The position numbers were made by a program, and so were the translations under genes. Below, piece by piece: positions 46,806 to 56,231 of a stretch of 64,000 bases of DNA; positions within the stretch are counted from its first letter, which is position 1, and every line of letters begins with the position of its first letter. Location of the stretch: contig CAWKMC010000039.1 in NCBI GenBank assembly GCA_963850535.1, positions 281,052 to 345,051 on the forward strand, in the 5' to 3' direction. Source of the DNA: JAMXLO01 sp963850535. Lineage in GTDB: Bacteria; Pseudomonadota; Alphaproteobacteria; Acetobacterales; Acetobacteraceae. The notes beneath the pieces were generated by a model. That model did not search any database. It was not told the DNA's origin and saw only the letters and a list, made by a program, of their open reading frames with translations.

Positions 46806-48212
46806 ATGGCAAGTAAGGACGACATCGGCTTGATGGCCCACCTGATGCGCCGGGCAGGCTTCGGTGCCAGTCGGGACGAGCTCGAGGCGCGGGCGGCCAA
46901 GGGTTACGATGCAACGGTCGACGAGTTGCTGAGCCCGGAGACGCAGCCGGCGGTCGATCCGTACACGCTGCTGCGGCATCAGCCGGCCGCGTTGCTGCCG
47001 GGCGGGCAGCCGCCGATGGGCAACGTGAACTACATGTACTACCTGGTGAACACGAAGCGCCCGCTGCAGGAGAAGATGGCGCTGTTCTGGCACCACGTGT
47101 TCGCCACCGGCAACTCGAAGGTTGACAACTACGACCAGTTGCTGGAGCAGATCGAGCTGTTCCGCAACAACGGCATGGGCAACTATCGCGACCTTCTGCT
47201 GATAATCGCGAAGAACCCGACGATGATCTTCTGGCTGGACAACAACCAGAACCACGGCACGGCGGTGAACGAGAATTGGGGCCGCGAGCTCCTGGAGCTC
47301 TTCAGTCTCGGCGCCAGCAACTACACCGAGGTGGACGTCCGCGAGGCATCGCGCGCTTTCACCGGCTGGACCTTCGAAACCAAGCTGCCCCGGCTGCCGT
47401 ACGGTCGCTTCCCATGGAAGTTCGAGTATCGCGCGGAAGACCACGACGATGGCGAGAAGACGTTCCTCGGCCACAAGGGCAACTTCAACGGCGAGGACAT
47501 CATCAACATCATCGTCCAGCAGCCGGCCTGCGCGAAGTTCATCTGTCGGCACCTGTACAACTTCTTCGTCGCCGACGAACCGCAAGTGCCAGCATGGCAG
47601 ATCGAGGCACCGCGCGACCCGGCAGCGATTGACTCGATGTGCAAGGTGTTCATTGAATCGAAGTGCGAGATGAAGCCGCTGCTGCGGCACGTGTTCAAGT
47701 CCGACTTCTTCAAGAATGCCCGCTACAAGCACCTGAAGTCGCCCGCCGAAGTGGTGGCAGGGACACTGCGTCTCGTCGGTGGCTACGAGCTGCCGAAGCC
47801 GGGTTACGGCGAACTGTCGATGCAGCCGTCCTACATGGGCCAGGACCTGCTGAACCCGCCGTCGGTCGAGGGCTGGCACACCGGCCAGGAGTGGATCAAC
47901 AGCGGCTCGTTGATGTCGCGCATCAACTTCGTCGCGGCTCAGCTCGGCAATCCGGACCTGCCCGGCGTTCAGGCGATCATCAACCGCCTGAAGGCGCAGG
48001 GCACCAAGACGCCCGAGCAACTCGTCACCAACTGTCTTGATCTGCTCGGCCCGGTCGAGGTGGGCGAAGCCACCAAGAAAGAGCTCACCGACGCGGCGAA
48101 GCAGTGGGGCGACATCAGCTGGGACAATGACGCCAGTGCAAAAAACGCCTCTCAGCGGGCCGCAGAGATGATGCAACTCATTGCGGCAACGCGTGAATAC
48201 CAGTTCGGCTGA
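46806..48212 (+). CDS. DUF1800 family protein, cytoplasmic form
   Basis: The 468-residue protein has the DUF1800 landmarks LMRRAGFGASRDELEA, MALFWHHVFATGNSKV, NENWGRELLELFSLG, YTEVDVREASRAFTGW and PPSVEGWHTGQEWINS. No signal peptide is visible, whereas many family members are exported. Its function is unknown. The family is nearly always next to a DUF1501 gene, here 36 bases downstream, suggesting a two-protein unit acting on a shared unknown substrate. Confidence 0.9.
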   Translation: MASKDDIGLMAHLMRRAGFGASRDELEARAAKGYDATVDELLSPETQPAVDPYTLLRHQPAALLPGGQPPMGNVNYMYYLVNTKRPLQEKMALFWHHVFATGNSKVDNYDQLLEQIELFRNNGMGNYRDLLLIIAKNPTMIFWLDNNQNHGTAVNENWGRELLELFSLGASNYTEVDVREASRAFTGWTFETKLPRLPYGRFPWKFEYRAEDHDDGEKTFLGHKGNFNGEDIINIIVQQPACAKFICRHLYNFFVADEPQVPAWQIEAPRDPAAIDSMCKVFIESKCEMKPLLRHVFKSDFFKNARYKHLKSPAEVVAGTLRLVGGYELPKPGYGELSMQPSYMGQDLLNPPSVEGWHTGQEWINSGSLMSRINFVAAQLGNPDLPGVQAIINRLKAQGTKTPEQLVTNCLDLLGPVEVGEATKKELTDAAKQWGDISWDNDASAKNASQRAAEMMQLIAATREYQFG

Positions 48213-48248
48213 AACATGACACGGAACGGATAGGAGGAACTCACCACC

Positions 48249-49388
48249 ATGTCGGCAACCACACAGCAATCGAAGGATCCGGTGCTGGTCGTGTTGCAGC
48301 TCACCGGCGGCAACGACTACCTGAACACAGTGATCCCGTACAACAACGGCCTGTACAAGGACAATCGCAAGGCGGTCGGCATTGGCGACAGCGATATGAT
48401 TCACCTGGATCAGGCGCACGCCATGCCGAACTACATGGCTCCGCTGAAGAAGTTCTGGGATGATGACAAACTCGCCATCATGCACGGCGTCGGCTATCTC
48501 AATTCCCCGCGCTCGCACTTCCGCTCGATGGACATCTGGCACACCTGTGAGGCCGAGAAGGTCGGCACCGAAGGCTGGCTCGGCCGCGTGGTGCGCGAGT
48601 TCGACCCGAAGAAGGAGAACGTCGTCACCGCCGTGAGCTTCGGCCCATGCATGTTCCGCGCGATGTCCGTGCCCAACGTTCCGGTAGCCTGCGTGGCTGG
48701 TCCGCTGGAGCAGTACGGCTTCCTGCCGACGATCCGAGACCAGGCACAGCGCCTGAAGGTGCTGGAGACCTTCGCGCACATGTATCAGCCGATCGAGGGC
48801 AGCGGGGTGATGGACTATCTCGGCACCACCGGCCTCGACGGGCTGAAGGGTGCCGATATCCTGAAGGTCGCGCCGGGCATGTACAAGTCCGACGTCAAGT
48901 ACCCAAACACGACGATCGCACAGAAGCTCCGCGGCGTCGCCCAGGTGCATCTCGCCAATCTCGGCACCCGCATCTTCTACTGCGACCATGGCAGCTTTGA
49001 CTCGCATGCCGGCCAGGCGCCGTTGCATGCCGGTCTGTGGACTGCGGTCACCGAAGGCCTGGATGCCTTCATGACCGACTTGCGTCAGCACAACGCGGCT
49101 GACAACGTCATCGTGCTGATGTTCTCCGAGTTCGGCCGTCGTGTGCGTGACAACGGTTCCGGCACCGATCACGGCGCCGCCGGTGCGACGTTTGTGCTTG
49201 GCGACAAGGTGAAGGGCGGACACTACGGCGAATATCCGTCGCTTGACGCGAACAAGCTCGTGCAGGGTGACCTGAACCCGAACATGGACTTCCGCAGCAT
49301 CTACTCGACCATTCTCGACAAGTGGCTCGGTCTGAACCCGGCACCGATCGTGAATGGCACCTACGAGAAGCCGGCCTTCCTGCACTGA
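48249..49388 (+). CDS. DUF1501 family protein (sulfatase/phosphatase-like fold), no Tat signal
   Basis: The 379-residue protein starts directly with VLVVLQLTGGNDYLNTVIPY, the DUF1501 opening, then HGVGYLNSPRSHFRSMDIWHT and the C-terminal FSEFGRRVRDNGSGTDHGAAG, which resemble metal-site motifs of the alkaline phosphatase superfamily. Most homologs carry a twin-arginine signal. This one begins at the fold itself, so it looks cytoplasmic. It is the middle gene between DUF1800 and an NHL protein. Activity is unknown. Confidence 0.9.
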   Translation: MSATTQQSKDPVLVVLQLTGGNDYLNTVIPYNNGLYKDNRKAVGIGDSDMIHLDQAHAMPNYMAPLKKFWDDDKLAIMHGVGYLNSPRSHFRSMDIWHTCEAEKVGTEGWLGRVVREFDPKKENVVTAVSFGPCMFRAMSVPNVPVACVAGPLEQYGFLPTIRDQAQRLKVLETFAHMYQPIEGSGVMDYLGTTGLDGLKGADILKVAPGMYKSDVKYPNTTIAQKLRGVAQVHLANLGTRIFYCDHGSFDSHAGQAPLHAGLWTAVTEGLDAFMTDLRQHNAADNVIVLMFSEFGRRVRDNGSGTDHGAAGATFVLGDKVKGGHYGEYPSLDANKLVQGDLNPNMDFRSIYSTILDKWLGLNPAPIVNGTYEKPAFLH

Positions 49389-49403
49389 GCTGGCCGATGA
49401 CTA

Positions 49404-49432
49404 CCCCTCCCGTTCCGATCGAACGGGAGGGG
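49404..49432 (+). promoter_or_regulatory. 12-bp hairpin between DUF1501 and NHL genes
   Basis: CCCCTCCCGTTC (49404-49415) and GAACGGGAGGGG (49421-49432) are exact reverse complements around CGATC. No T-run follows. Placed inside the operon, it may partly terminate or stabilise the upstream DUF1800-DUF1501 message, giving different levels of the NHL protein. Confidence 0.65.
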
Positions 49433-49462
49433 CGTGATCTTGCGAAGTGACGGGAGGAAATT

Positions 49463-50563
49463 ATGGCGCTTACGACGGTTGTTCGCGGCAGGGCCTATGA
49501 CTGGAGTCATGCCATTGGGCGCGGTGCGGCAACAGGTACCGGCTTCAACTACATCCAGACAATGTGCCTAGGGAATAACGGCGACCTCTACACCGCCAAC
49601 CGCGGCAATGAGAACAATTTTGGCATGCGGGTGAACCGCATCCAGTTGGGCGGACCCGGCGAGGAAGAACTGACAGCGGAGTTTTTCCAGCACGGCGAGG
49701 GCGACGGCAAGGCAACCTGGCCATTCGGCGTCGCGGTCGGCAACGACGGCCGCGTGTTCTGCTCGGACGAGTGGACCAACACCATCTCGGTGTTCGATCC
49801 GAACGGGAAGTTCCAGTACAAGTTCGGCAAGACCGGCAGCGGCGATGGTGAGCTGATGCGTCCGGCCGGCATCGCTGTCGAGAAGAACGGCAACGTCATC
49901 GTGGTCGACAGCGGCAACTGCCGGCTCCAAGTGTTCACCCCGGAAGGCAAGCTGGTCGCGCAGTGCGGCAAGGCCGGCTCGGGTGATGGCGAGTTCAACC
50001 AGCCGTGGGGCATCACCACCGACAAAGATGGCAACATCTATGTCGCCGACTGGAAGAACCACCGTGTGCAGAAGCTGTCGGCGCAGGGCAAGTTCCTAAT
50101 GAAGATCGGCACGTATGGCGAACTGCCGCGTTCGGATAATGCTTACGCCGTGACCTATCTTGGACCATACGTCTCCAGCCTGCCGGAGTCACATTACCCT
50201 AAGGCCGGGTTGCTCAATCATCCAACCGACGTGGCCGTGGACAGCGACGGTGACATCTACGTCACCGACTGGGGCAACCATCGGGTCAGCATCTTCGAGG
50301 CCGACGGGACCCCTTTGACCAACCTGTACGGCGACGCGCACGCGTTCTCGAAGTGGGCCAAGCAGAGCGTCGATGCCAACCCGGACATGATGAAGGCGTA
50401 TCGACGGGTCAACAACCTTCAGCCGCTGTGGCGGTTCTGCTTCCCGACCGCGGTTGATTTCAATCCGGCGACGGACGAGATCATTGTGGCCGACAGCCAG
50501 CGCAATCGGTTGCAGGTGTACAAGAAGGTTCGCGACTACCAGGACTTCCAAGCCAACCTCTGA
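49463..50563 (+). CDS. NHL-repeat beta-propeller protein
   Basis: The 366-residue protein has at least five NHL-type repeats, for example LMRPAGIAVEKNGNVIVVDS, FNQPWGITTDKDGNIYVADW, LNHPTDVAVDSDGDIYVTDW and a last copy at PTAVDFNPATDEIIVADSQR, forming a six-bladed propeller. No signal peptide. NHL propellers bind proteins or RNA, and some are lyases. Here it closes the DUF1800-DUF1501 unit. An insert at about 225-260 and another at 290-330 break the regular spacing. The partner is unknown. Confidence 0.9.
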   Translation: MALTTVVRGRAYDWSHAIGRGAATGTGFNYIQTMCLGNNGDLYTANRGNENNFGMRVNRIQLGGPGEEELTAEFFQHGEGDGKATWPFGVAVGNDGRVFCSDEWTNTISVFDPNGKFQYKFGKTGSGDGELMRPAGIAVEKNGNVIVVDSGNCRLQVFTPEGKLVAQCGKAGSGDGEFNQPWGITTDKDGNIYVADWKNHRVQKLSAQGKFLMKIGTYGELPRSDNAYAVTYLGPYVSSLPESHYPKAGLLNHPTDVAVDSDGDIYVTDWGNHRVSIFEADGTPLTNLYGDAHAFSKWAKQSVDANPDMMKAYRRVNNLQPLWRFCFPTAVDFNPATDEIIVADSQRNRLQVYKKVRDYQDFQANL

Positions 50564-50573
50564 TAACCCGAAT

Positions 50574-50605
50574 GGGCGCATGGTGCGACGAAACACCATG
50601 CGCCC
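50574..50605 (+). terminator. Hairpin terminator after the NHL gene
   Basis: A perfect 12-bp stem (50574-50585 with 50594-50605, loop CGACGAAA) begins 10 bases after the NHL stop, between convergent genes. No T-run. It probably ends transcription from both sides. Confidence 0.65.
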
Positions 50606-50664
50606 GAACTACATGCGGCTGCCGCACCGGCCCACCTTGCAGCGATCATATATTTGCTGAAAGC

Positions 50665-51471
50665 TTACCGGTGCATCAGCACCGGGATCTTCGCACGCTC
50701 GAGCACATGACGTGTCACGCCGCCCAGGAACAACTGGCGAAGGCGCGAATGGGAATATGCGCCCATCACGAGCAGATCGCAGCCGAAGTCGTTGGCAGCT
50801 GCCAGTAGCCCCGCGCCGACTGCGTTCTGTTCGGGAGCAAACGCTGCACGGTCCGTAGTAATGTCGTGCATGGCGAGGTACTGCTGCAATTCGGGCGCCA
50901 GCGGCCCGCGCCGCTGATAATCCTCTGACCAAAGGATCCGGATAGCTTCGGCGCGTTCCAGCCAAGGCAACGCTGCCAGTACGGCAGAAGCGGATTCGGC
51001 AGTGCCATTCCAGCCGACGCAAACTCTGCGGCCGATGGCCGATGGGGCGGCCGCCGGTGCGATCAGTATGGGCTTCGCTGAGTTAAACAGAGCGGCGTGC
51101 AGCGCATCAGATGAAGAAACCTCTTTGTCGCTGGCTGGATGCGGCACGACAACCAGATCGGTCAACCTAGCCTGCTGAGCGACGATTTCAGGTTCCTGTC
51201 CGGTGACAACAGTAAAGGTGGACTTGGGCAGTGTGCCATCAGGGTCCGTGTCGGTGACCGCTAGGCCGTGTTGTGCCAGCACTCGCGTCACGTGGTCGCG
51301 CAGGGAATTCGCCCGGTCCTTGTTGGAACCGACATGGAGCACTGCTAGGTGAGCCGCCCACATGCGGGCTGTCAGTGCGGCAGTTGAGCAGACCGCCTCC
51401 GCAGTATTCGCAGTCTGCAGCGGCAGCAGGATTTTGCGGATCGCGACGCCGCGCGGTGTATCAGCGGACAT
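50665..51471 (-). CDS. Universal stress protein, tandem Usp domains
   Basis: The 268-residue protein (from MSADTPRG) has two Usp-like halves. The C-terminal one carries the nucleotide-binding pattern LLVMGAYSHSRLRQLFLGGVTRHVL (G-2x-G-9x-G-S/T-like) and ends PVLMHR. The N-terminal one has IRKILLPLQTANTAEAV and DLVVVPHPAS and looks degenerate. It overlaps the small upstream gene by 11 bases. Usp proteins help survival under stress. The ligand is unknown. Confidence 0.9.
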   Translation of the reverse strand: MSADTPRGVAIRKILLPLQTANTAEAVCSTAALTARMWAAHLAVLHVGSNKDRANSLRDHVTRVLAQHGLAVTDTDPDGTLPKSTFTVVTGQEPEIVAQQARLTDLVVVPHPASDKEVSSSDALHAALFNSAKPILIAPAAAPSAIGRRVCVGWNGTAESASAVLAALPWLERAEAIRILWSEDYQRRGPLAPELQQYLAMHDITTDRAAFAPEQNAVGAGLLAAANDFGCDLLVMGAYSHSRLRQLFLGGVTRHVLERAKIPVLMHR

Positions 51472-51709
51472 GCTCAAACAGGTCTCGCCATTGCGAGGCA
51501 ACATTGGCCAGAAGGGTGCGCGCCGCTCGCTCGGTATATGCGCCAGAGCCTTGTATAAGCCCGGCTATGGTATCGTCATCAAGACACACGCCGATCCGGC
51601 TGCCGTTACGCAAGGGGTAGAACTTGCCGGCGCGCCGCTCGACCACGGTGAAGCTGTGTCCATCGGATACCAGCAAATAATGCTCCTGCTCAGCGATGAT
51701 TTTCAGCAT
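51461..51709 (-). CDS. Small hypothetical protein upstream of usp
   Basis: The 82-residue protein begins LKIIAEQEHYLLVSDGHSFT and is predicted to form a small alpha/beta domain (VVERRAGKFYPLRNGSR, then a helical C-terminal half). I do not recognise a family. ATG 51709 is preferred over 51727. It overlaps the usp start and is likely co-transcribed, so it may belong to the same stress response. Confidence 0.6.
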   Translation of the reverse strand: MLKIIAEQEHYLLVSDGHSFTVVERRAGKFYPLRNGSRIGVCLDDDTIAGLIQGSGAYTERAARTLLANVASQWRDLFEHVR

Positions 51710-51969
51710 TGGTGGCCTCCCCGGCAATAGCAGGGGCGATCCTGGTTCTAGTTCTTGAAGGCCCTAGAGCGTTTGACCTCGGATTTCGCCAGACATACAG
51801 GTCAATGGCGCAGCAGCCAAGGTTAGGGCAGCAGCGTGTCTTCGATCAAGGACAATCCAAAGCGTCAGGCGAGTTGCACTCGGTGGCAGCCTACGCTGTT
51901 GGCTAGCTGCCGAAGGACCGGCGCAGAATTGATTTTCGTTGCCCCAGGTCCCTTATTGGTGCCGGGCAC
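51710..51969. other. Divergent intergenic region before lhr
   Basis: The 260 bases between the small Usp-operon gene and lhr hold no convincing gene or hairpin. They should contain both promoters. Confidence 0.35.
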
Positions 51970-54900
51970 ATGGATCTCTCGAACATCTTCTGTCCAGCCG
52001 TTGCGAGTTGGTTTGCTGGGCATTTCGCTACGCCGACACCGGCGCAGCTACAGGCTTGGCCGGCGATTCGGGCAGATCGGCACACTCTCATTGCCGCGCC
52101 GACCGGGTCGGGCAAGACGCTCGCGGCTTTCCTTGGGGCTATCGATGGGCTGGTCCGCCAGGCGCTTGATGGGAAGCTGCAGGACGCCACCCAGGTGGTC
52201 TATGTCTCGCCACTGAAGGCACTATCGAACGACATCCAGCGCAACCTGGAGGTGCCGCTTGCCGGCATTCGATCGGAGCTCTGCCAGCGCGGGCTCCCGG
52301 ACATCGAGATCCGCACCTGGGTGCGCACCGGCGATACGCCCTCCGGCGAACGCGAGCGCATGCGCCGCCGCCCGCCCCATATTCTCGTTACCACGCCGGA
52401 ATCACTTTACATCCTTCTCGGCTCCGTTTCGGGCCGTGCCATGCTGGCGACCACGCGCACAGTTATCGTGGACGAAATTCACGCCATGGCAGCGAACAAG
52501 CGTGGCGCCCATCTGGCGTTGTCGCTGGAACGTCTGGCAGCGCTGTGCGGAGACGATTTGGTGCGCATCGGTCTGTCGGCGACGCAGAACCCGATCGAGG
52601 AGGTTGCGAACCTGCTGGGCGGCGCCACTGCGCGGGATGTGGCGATCATCGACACCGGCCATCAGCGCCCGCGCGAACTGATAATGGAGGTGCCCGACTC
52701 GCCGTTGGAAGCGGTTATGTCGGCAGAGGTCTGGCAACAGGTTTACGACCGCCTGATGCGGCTGGTCGAAGCGCACCGCACCACACTGGTGTTCGTCAAC
52801 ACGCGCCGCATGGCCGAACGTGTGGCGCGGCAATTGTCCGAGCGATTGGGCGAACAGGCAGTGACGGCGCATCACGGCAGCATGGCGAAGGAGCACCGGC
52901 TGTCCGCGGAGCAGCGGTTGAAGCGCGGCGAACTGAAGGCGCTTGTGGCGACCGCATCGCTGGAACTCGGCATCGATATCGGTGACGTGGACCTTGTCTG
53001 TCAGCTCGGTTCGCCACGCTCCATCGCGAGTTTCCTGCAGCGTGTCGGACGGTCGGGTCATGCCGTGGGCGGTATACCCAAAGGACGGTTGTTCCCGCTG
53101 TCGCGCGACGATCTGGTCGAATGCACAGCTCTGCTGGATTGCGTCCGGCGCGGTGAGCTCGATCGGCTGACCATTCCGCTATCAGCCGCTCGATGTGCTG
53201 GCGCAGCAGATCGTGGCGGAAGTGAGCGCGCAGGACTGGTCGGAGGATGCGCTGTACGACCGGATGCGTCGGGCGTGGCCGTATCGCGATCTGCCGCGTG
53301 ACGATTTCACTTCTGTTGTCCGCATGCTGGCCGACGGGTTCGCCACCAGCCGAGGCCGACGCGGAACGCTGATCCATCACGACGCGATCAACCACATGCT
53401 GCGAGGCCGGCGCGGTGCGCGGCTCACCGCACTTACTTCCGGCGGCACGATCCCAGACACGGCTGATTACCAGGTTCTGCTGGAACCCGAGAATCAGACG
53501 ATCGGCAGCGTCAACGAAGACTTTGCCGTCGAAAGTCTTGCCGGCGACATCTTCCAGCTCGGCAACAACTCGTATCGCATCATGCGTGTCGAGCGCGGCG
53601 TCGTGCGTGTGGAAGACGCGCATGGGCAGCCACCGACATTACCCTTCTGGCTCGGCGAGGCCCCTGGTCGCAGCGATGAACTATCCGCATCCGTATCTCG
53701 CCTGCGCGCGGCAATCGCAACGCGGCTCCGACGCGACAAATCAGGTGAGGGCGCTCAAGCCTGGCTGGTCAACGAGGTCGGCATAGCGACGGCAGCGGCG
53801 GAGCAGCTCCTGGAGTATCTCAAGGTATCGTTCGCAGCGCTTGAATGCCTGCCGACCCAGGACACCATCGTGCTGGAGCGCTTCTTCGATGAAGCAGGCG
53901 GCATGCAGCTTGTCATTCATGCGCCGTTCGGCAGCCGCATCAACCGCGCCTGGGGGCTTGCACTGCGGAAACGCTTCTGCCGCAGGTTCAACTTCGAACT
54001 GCAGGCAGCCGCGACCGAGGACAACATCGTGCTCTCGCTCACGACTGCACACAGTTTCGACCTGGCGGAAGTGGCAAGCTATCTGCGTTCGGACAATGTG
54101 CGATCAGTGCTGGTGCAGGCGCTGCTCGATGCGCCGATGTTCACCACGCGCTGGCGATGGGTGGCGGGCGTCGCACTTGCCCTGCCGCGGTTCCGCGGCG
54201 GCAAGAAGGTCGCGCCGCAGCTTGCGCGTATGGAGGCAGAGGACCTGGTCGCCAGCGTGTTCCCCGACCAAATGGCCTGTGCGGAAAATGTTGCTGGTGA
54301 CCGTGAAATTCCCGACCACCCGCTGACCAACCAGGTGATCGCCGATTGCCTGCACGAGGCGATGGACATCGAGGGGCTCGAGCGACTGCTTGCCAGGATC
54401 GAGTCTGGCGACACGCGCGTGGTTGCCCGCGACCTGACACAGCCTTCGCCGCTGGCATTGGAGGTGCTGTCGGCGCGGCCATACGCCTATCTCGACAATG
54501 CGCCGCTCGAGGAAAGGCGAACGCAGGCGGTGATGGCCCGCCGCTGGATGGCGCCGGAGAGTGCCGCGGACCTTGGTCGGCTTGATCCGGAGGCCATCGC
54601 CCGCGTGCGCACTGAGGCGTGGCCCGATCCCGTCAATGCTGAGGAACTGCACGATGCGCTGCTTTGGCTCGGCTGCCTGAATGAGGAAGAAGTATCGGCT
54701 GCACCTGAATGGCGCGGCTGGCTGGCAGCATTGGCCCTGGACAGTCGCGTAATCCGGTTTCGGATGCCGCAGGCGACGCTCTGGGCCGCCGCTGAACGCG
54801 CGTCGCAATTCGAGGGGTTGCCAGGAAACACCGATACTCTCTCCGATATCCTGCGCGGCCGGCTGGAGGGGCTGGGACCAGTGACACAGGCTGCGCTCGC

Positions 54901-56206
54901 GGCCCCACTGGGTCTGGAAGCTGACGATATCAGCGCTGCACTGGTCGCATTGGAAGTCGAAGGCTTCGCTCTGCGCGGCCACTTCACGTCTGGCAGCAAT
55001 GCGGAGGAATGGTGCGACCGGCGGCTGCTGGCGCGGATTCATCATTACACTGTCCGCCGACTGCGGGCCGAGATCGAGCCGGTGGCTGCGCGTGACTTTC
55101 TTCGCTTCCTGTTCGATTGGCAGCGGGTCACACCGGAGACGCGCCTGGAGGGCCCGGATGCAGTTTCCGCCGCCGTGGCGTTGCTGGAAGGGTTCGAAGC
55201 GCCAGCAGGCGCGTGGGAGACGGAGATCCTGCCGGCACGCATCATCGGCTATGAGCCGACTTGGCTGGATGACATGTGCCTGGCCGGCCGCATCGCATGG
55301 GGGCGTTTGACCCCTGGTGTCAGAACAAGCGGGCCTGTGCGAACAACGCCGATCGCGCTGCTGGCACGCCGACACGCTGGGTTCTGGACCTCCTTGGCGA
55401 GCTCGCCGGAAGATGTACAGCCGAATGGCCGCGCTCAAACGGTGCTCGACTGTCTTCGAAAGCAGGGTGCCTTGTTTTTCGAGGAACTAGCCGAAGCGAG
55501 CGCGTTGTTGCGCCCCCAGCTTGAAGAAGCGCTTGGCGAGCTTGTGTCGCTGGGACTGGTGACATCGGACAGTTTCGGTGGGTTGCGTGCTCTGCTGGTC
55601 CCGTCGGAGCGCCGCAAGCCGTTCGCGGGCGGGACGCGCCGCCGTCGCATCATGGCCTTCGGTATGGAGGATGCGGGACGGTGGTCGCTGATGCGGCGCC
55701 CGACCAGCGATCCTCAGGCCCGAGCCTCCGCCACAAAGTTTGTGGCACGCGCGTTGTTGCGCCGCTACGGCGTGGTGTTCTGGCGATTGTTGGCACGCGA
55801 AGCCGATTGGCTGCCGCCATGGCGCGATCTGCTGCGCGTCTACCGCCGTCTGGAAGCGCGCGGCGAAATTCGCGGCGGTCGTTTTGTCGCAGGTTTCTCC
55901 GGTGAGCAGTACGCGTTGCCCGACGCCATAGGACTGTTGCGCGAGGTGCGGCGCCGGCCGCTGTCCGACGCATACGTCTCGCTATCCGGTGCGGATCCGC
56001 TGAACCTCGTCGGTATCCTCACGCCGGGTGCCAAGCTCGCGGCAGTTACAGCCAATCGCCTGTTGTACTGCGATGGGCTGCCGGTGGCGTCGCTCGCCGG
56101 AGGTGATGTGCAGTTTCTTACCTCACTCGATGCCGCCGCGCAGTGGCAGGCCCGCAAGATGTTGCTGCGATCCGCATCGCCGGCTTTGCTCGCCGATCTC
56201 GGATGA
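51970..56206 (+). pseudogene. lhr: Long DNA helicase Lhr, broken by one extra base
   Basis: The first 400 or so residues hold a superfamily 2 helicase core: Walker A IAAPTGSGKT, DEIH box VIVDEIHAMA, IGLSATQ, ATASLELGIDIG and QRVGRSGHA. After LDRLTIPL the frame fails. Dropping one base (T at 53182) gives LTIPLQPLDVLAQQIVAEV, the usual entry to the Lhr winged helix and beta-barrel, and the remaining 1000 residues run intact to 56206. An intact protein would be 1411 residues, the long Lhr class (Lhr core plus C-terminal half). Lhr unwinds RNA:DNA hybrids and is linked to DNA damage repair. Confidence 0.9.
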
Positions 56207-56231
56207 TCCGTATCTCGCGCCGTGTGGCGTG

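Noticed and set aside
46800..49385. 861-codon open frame on the minus strand opposite DUF1800 and DUF1501
   Set aside because: It is the mirror of two strongly supported genes in GC-rich DNA, where antisense frames often stay open. Its sequence is Val/His/Arg-rich with no domain, and it crosses the DUF1800-DUF1501 gap without a start of its own.
54104..55438. 444-codon minus-strand frame inside lhr
   Set aside because: It lies antisense to well-conserved Lhr sequence, with no recognisable domain.
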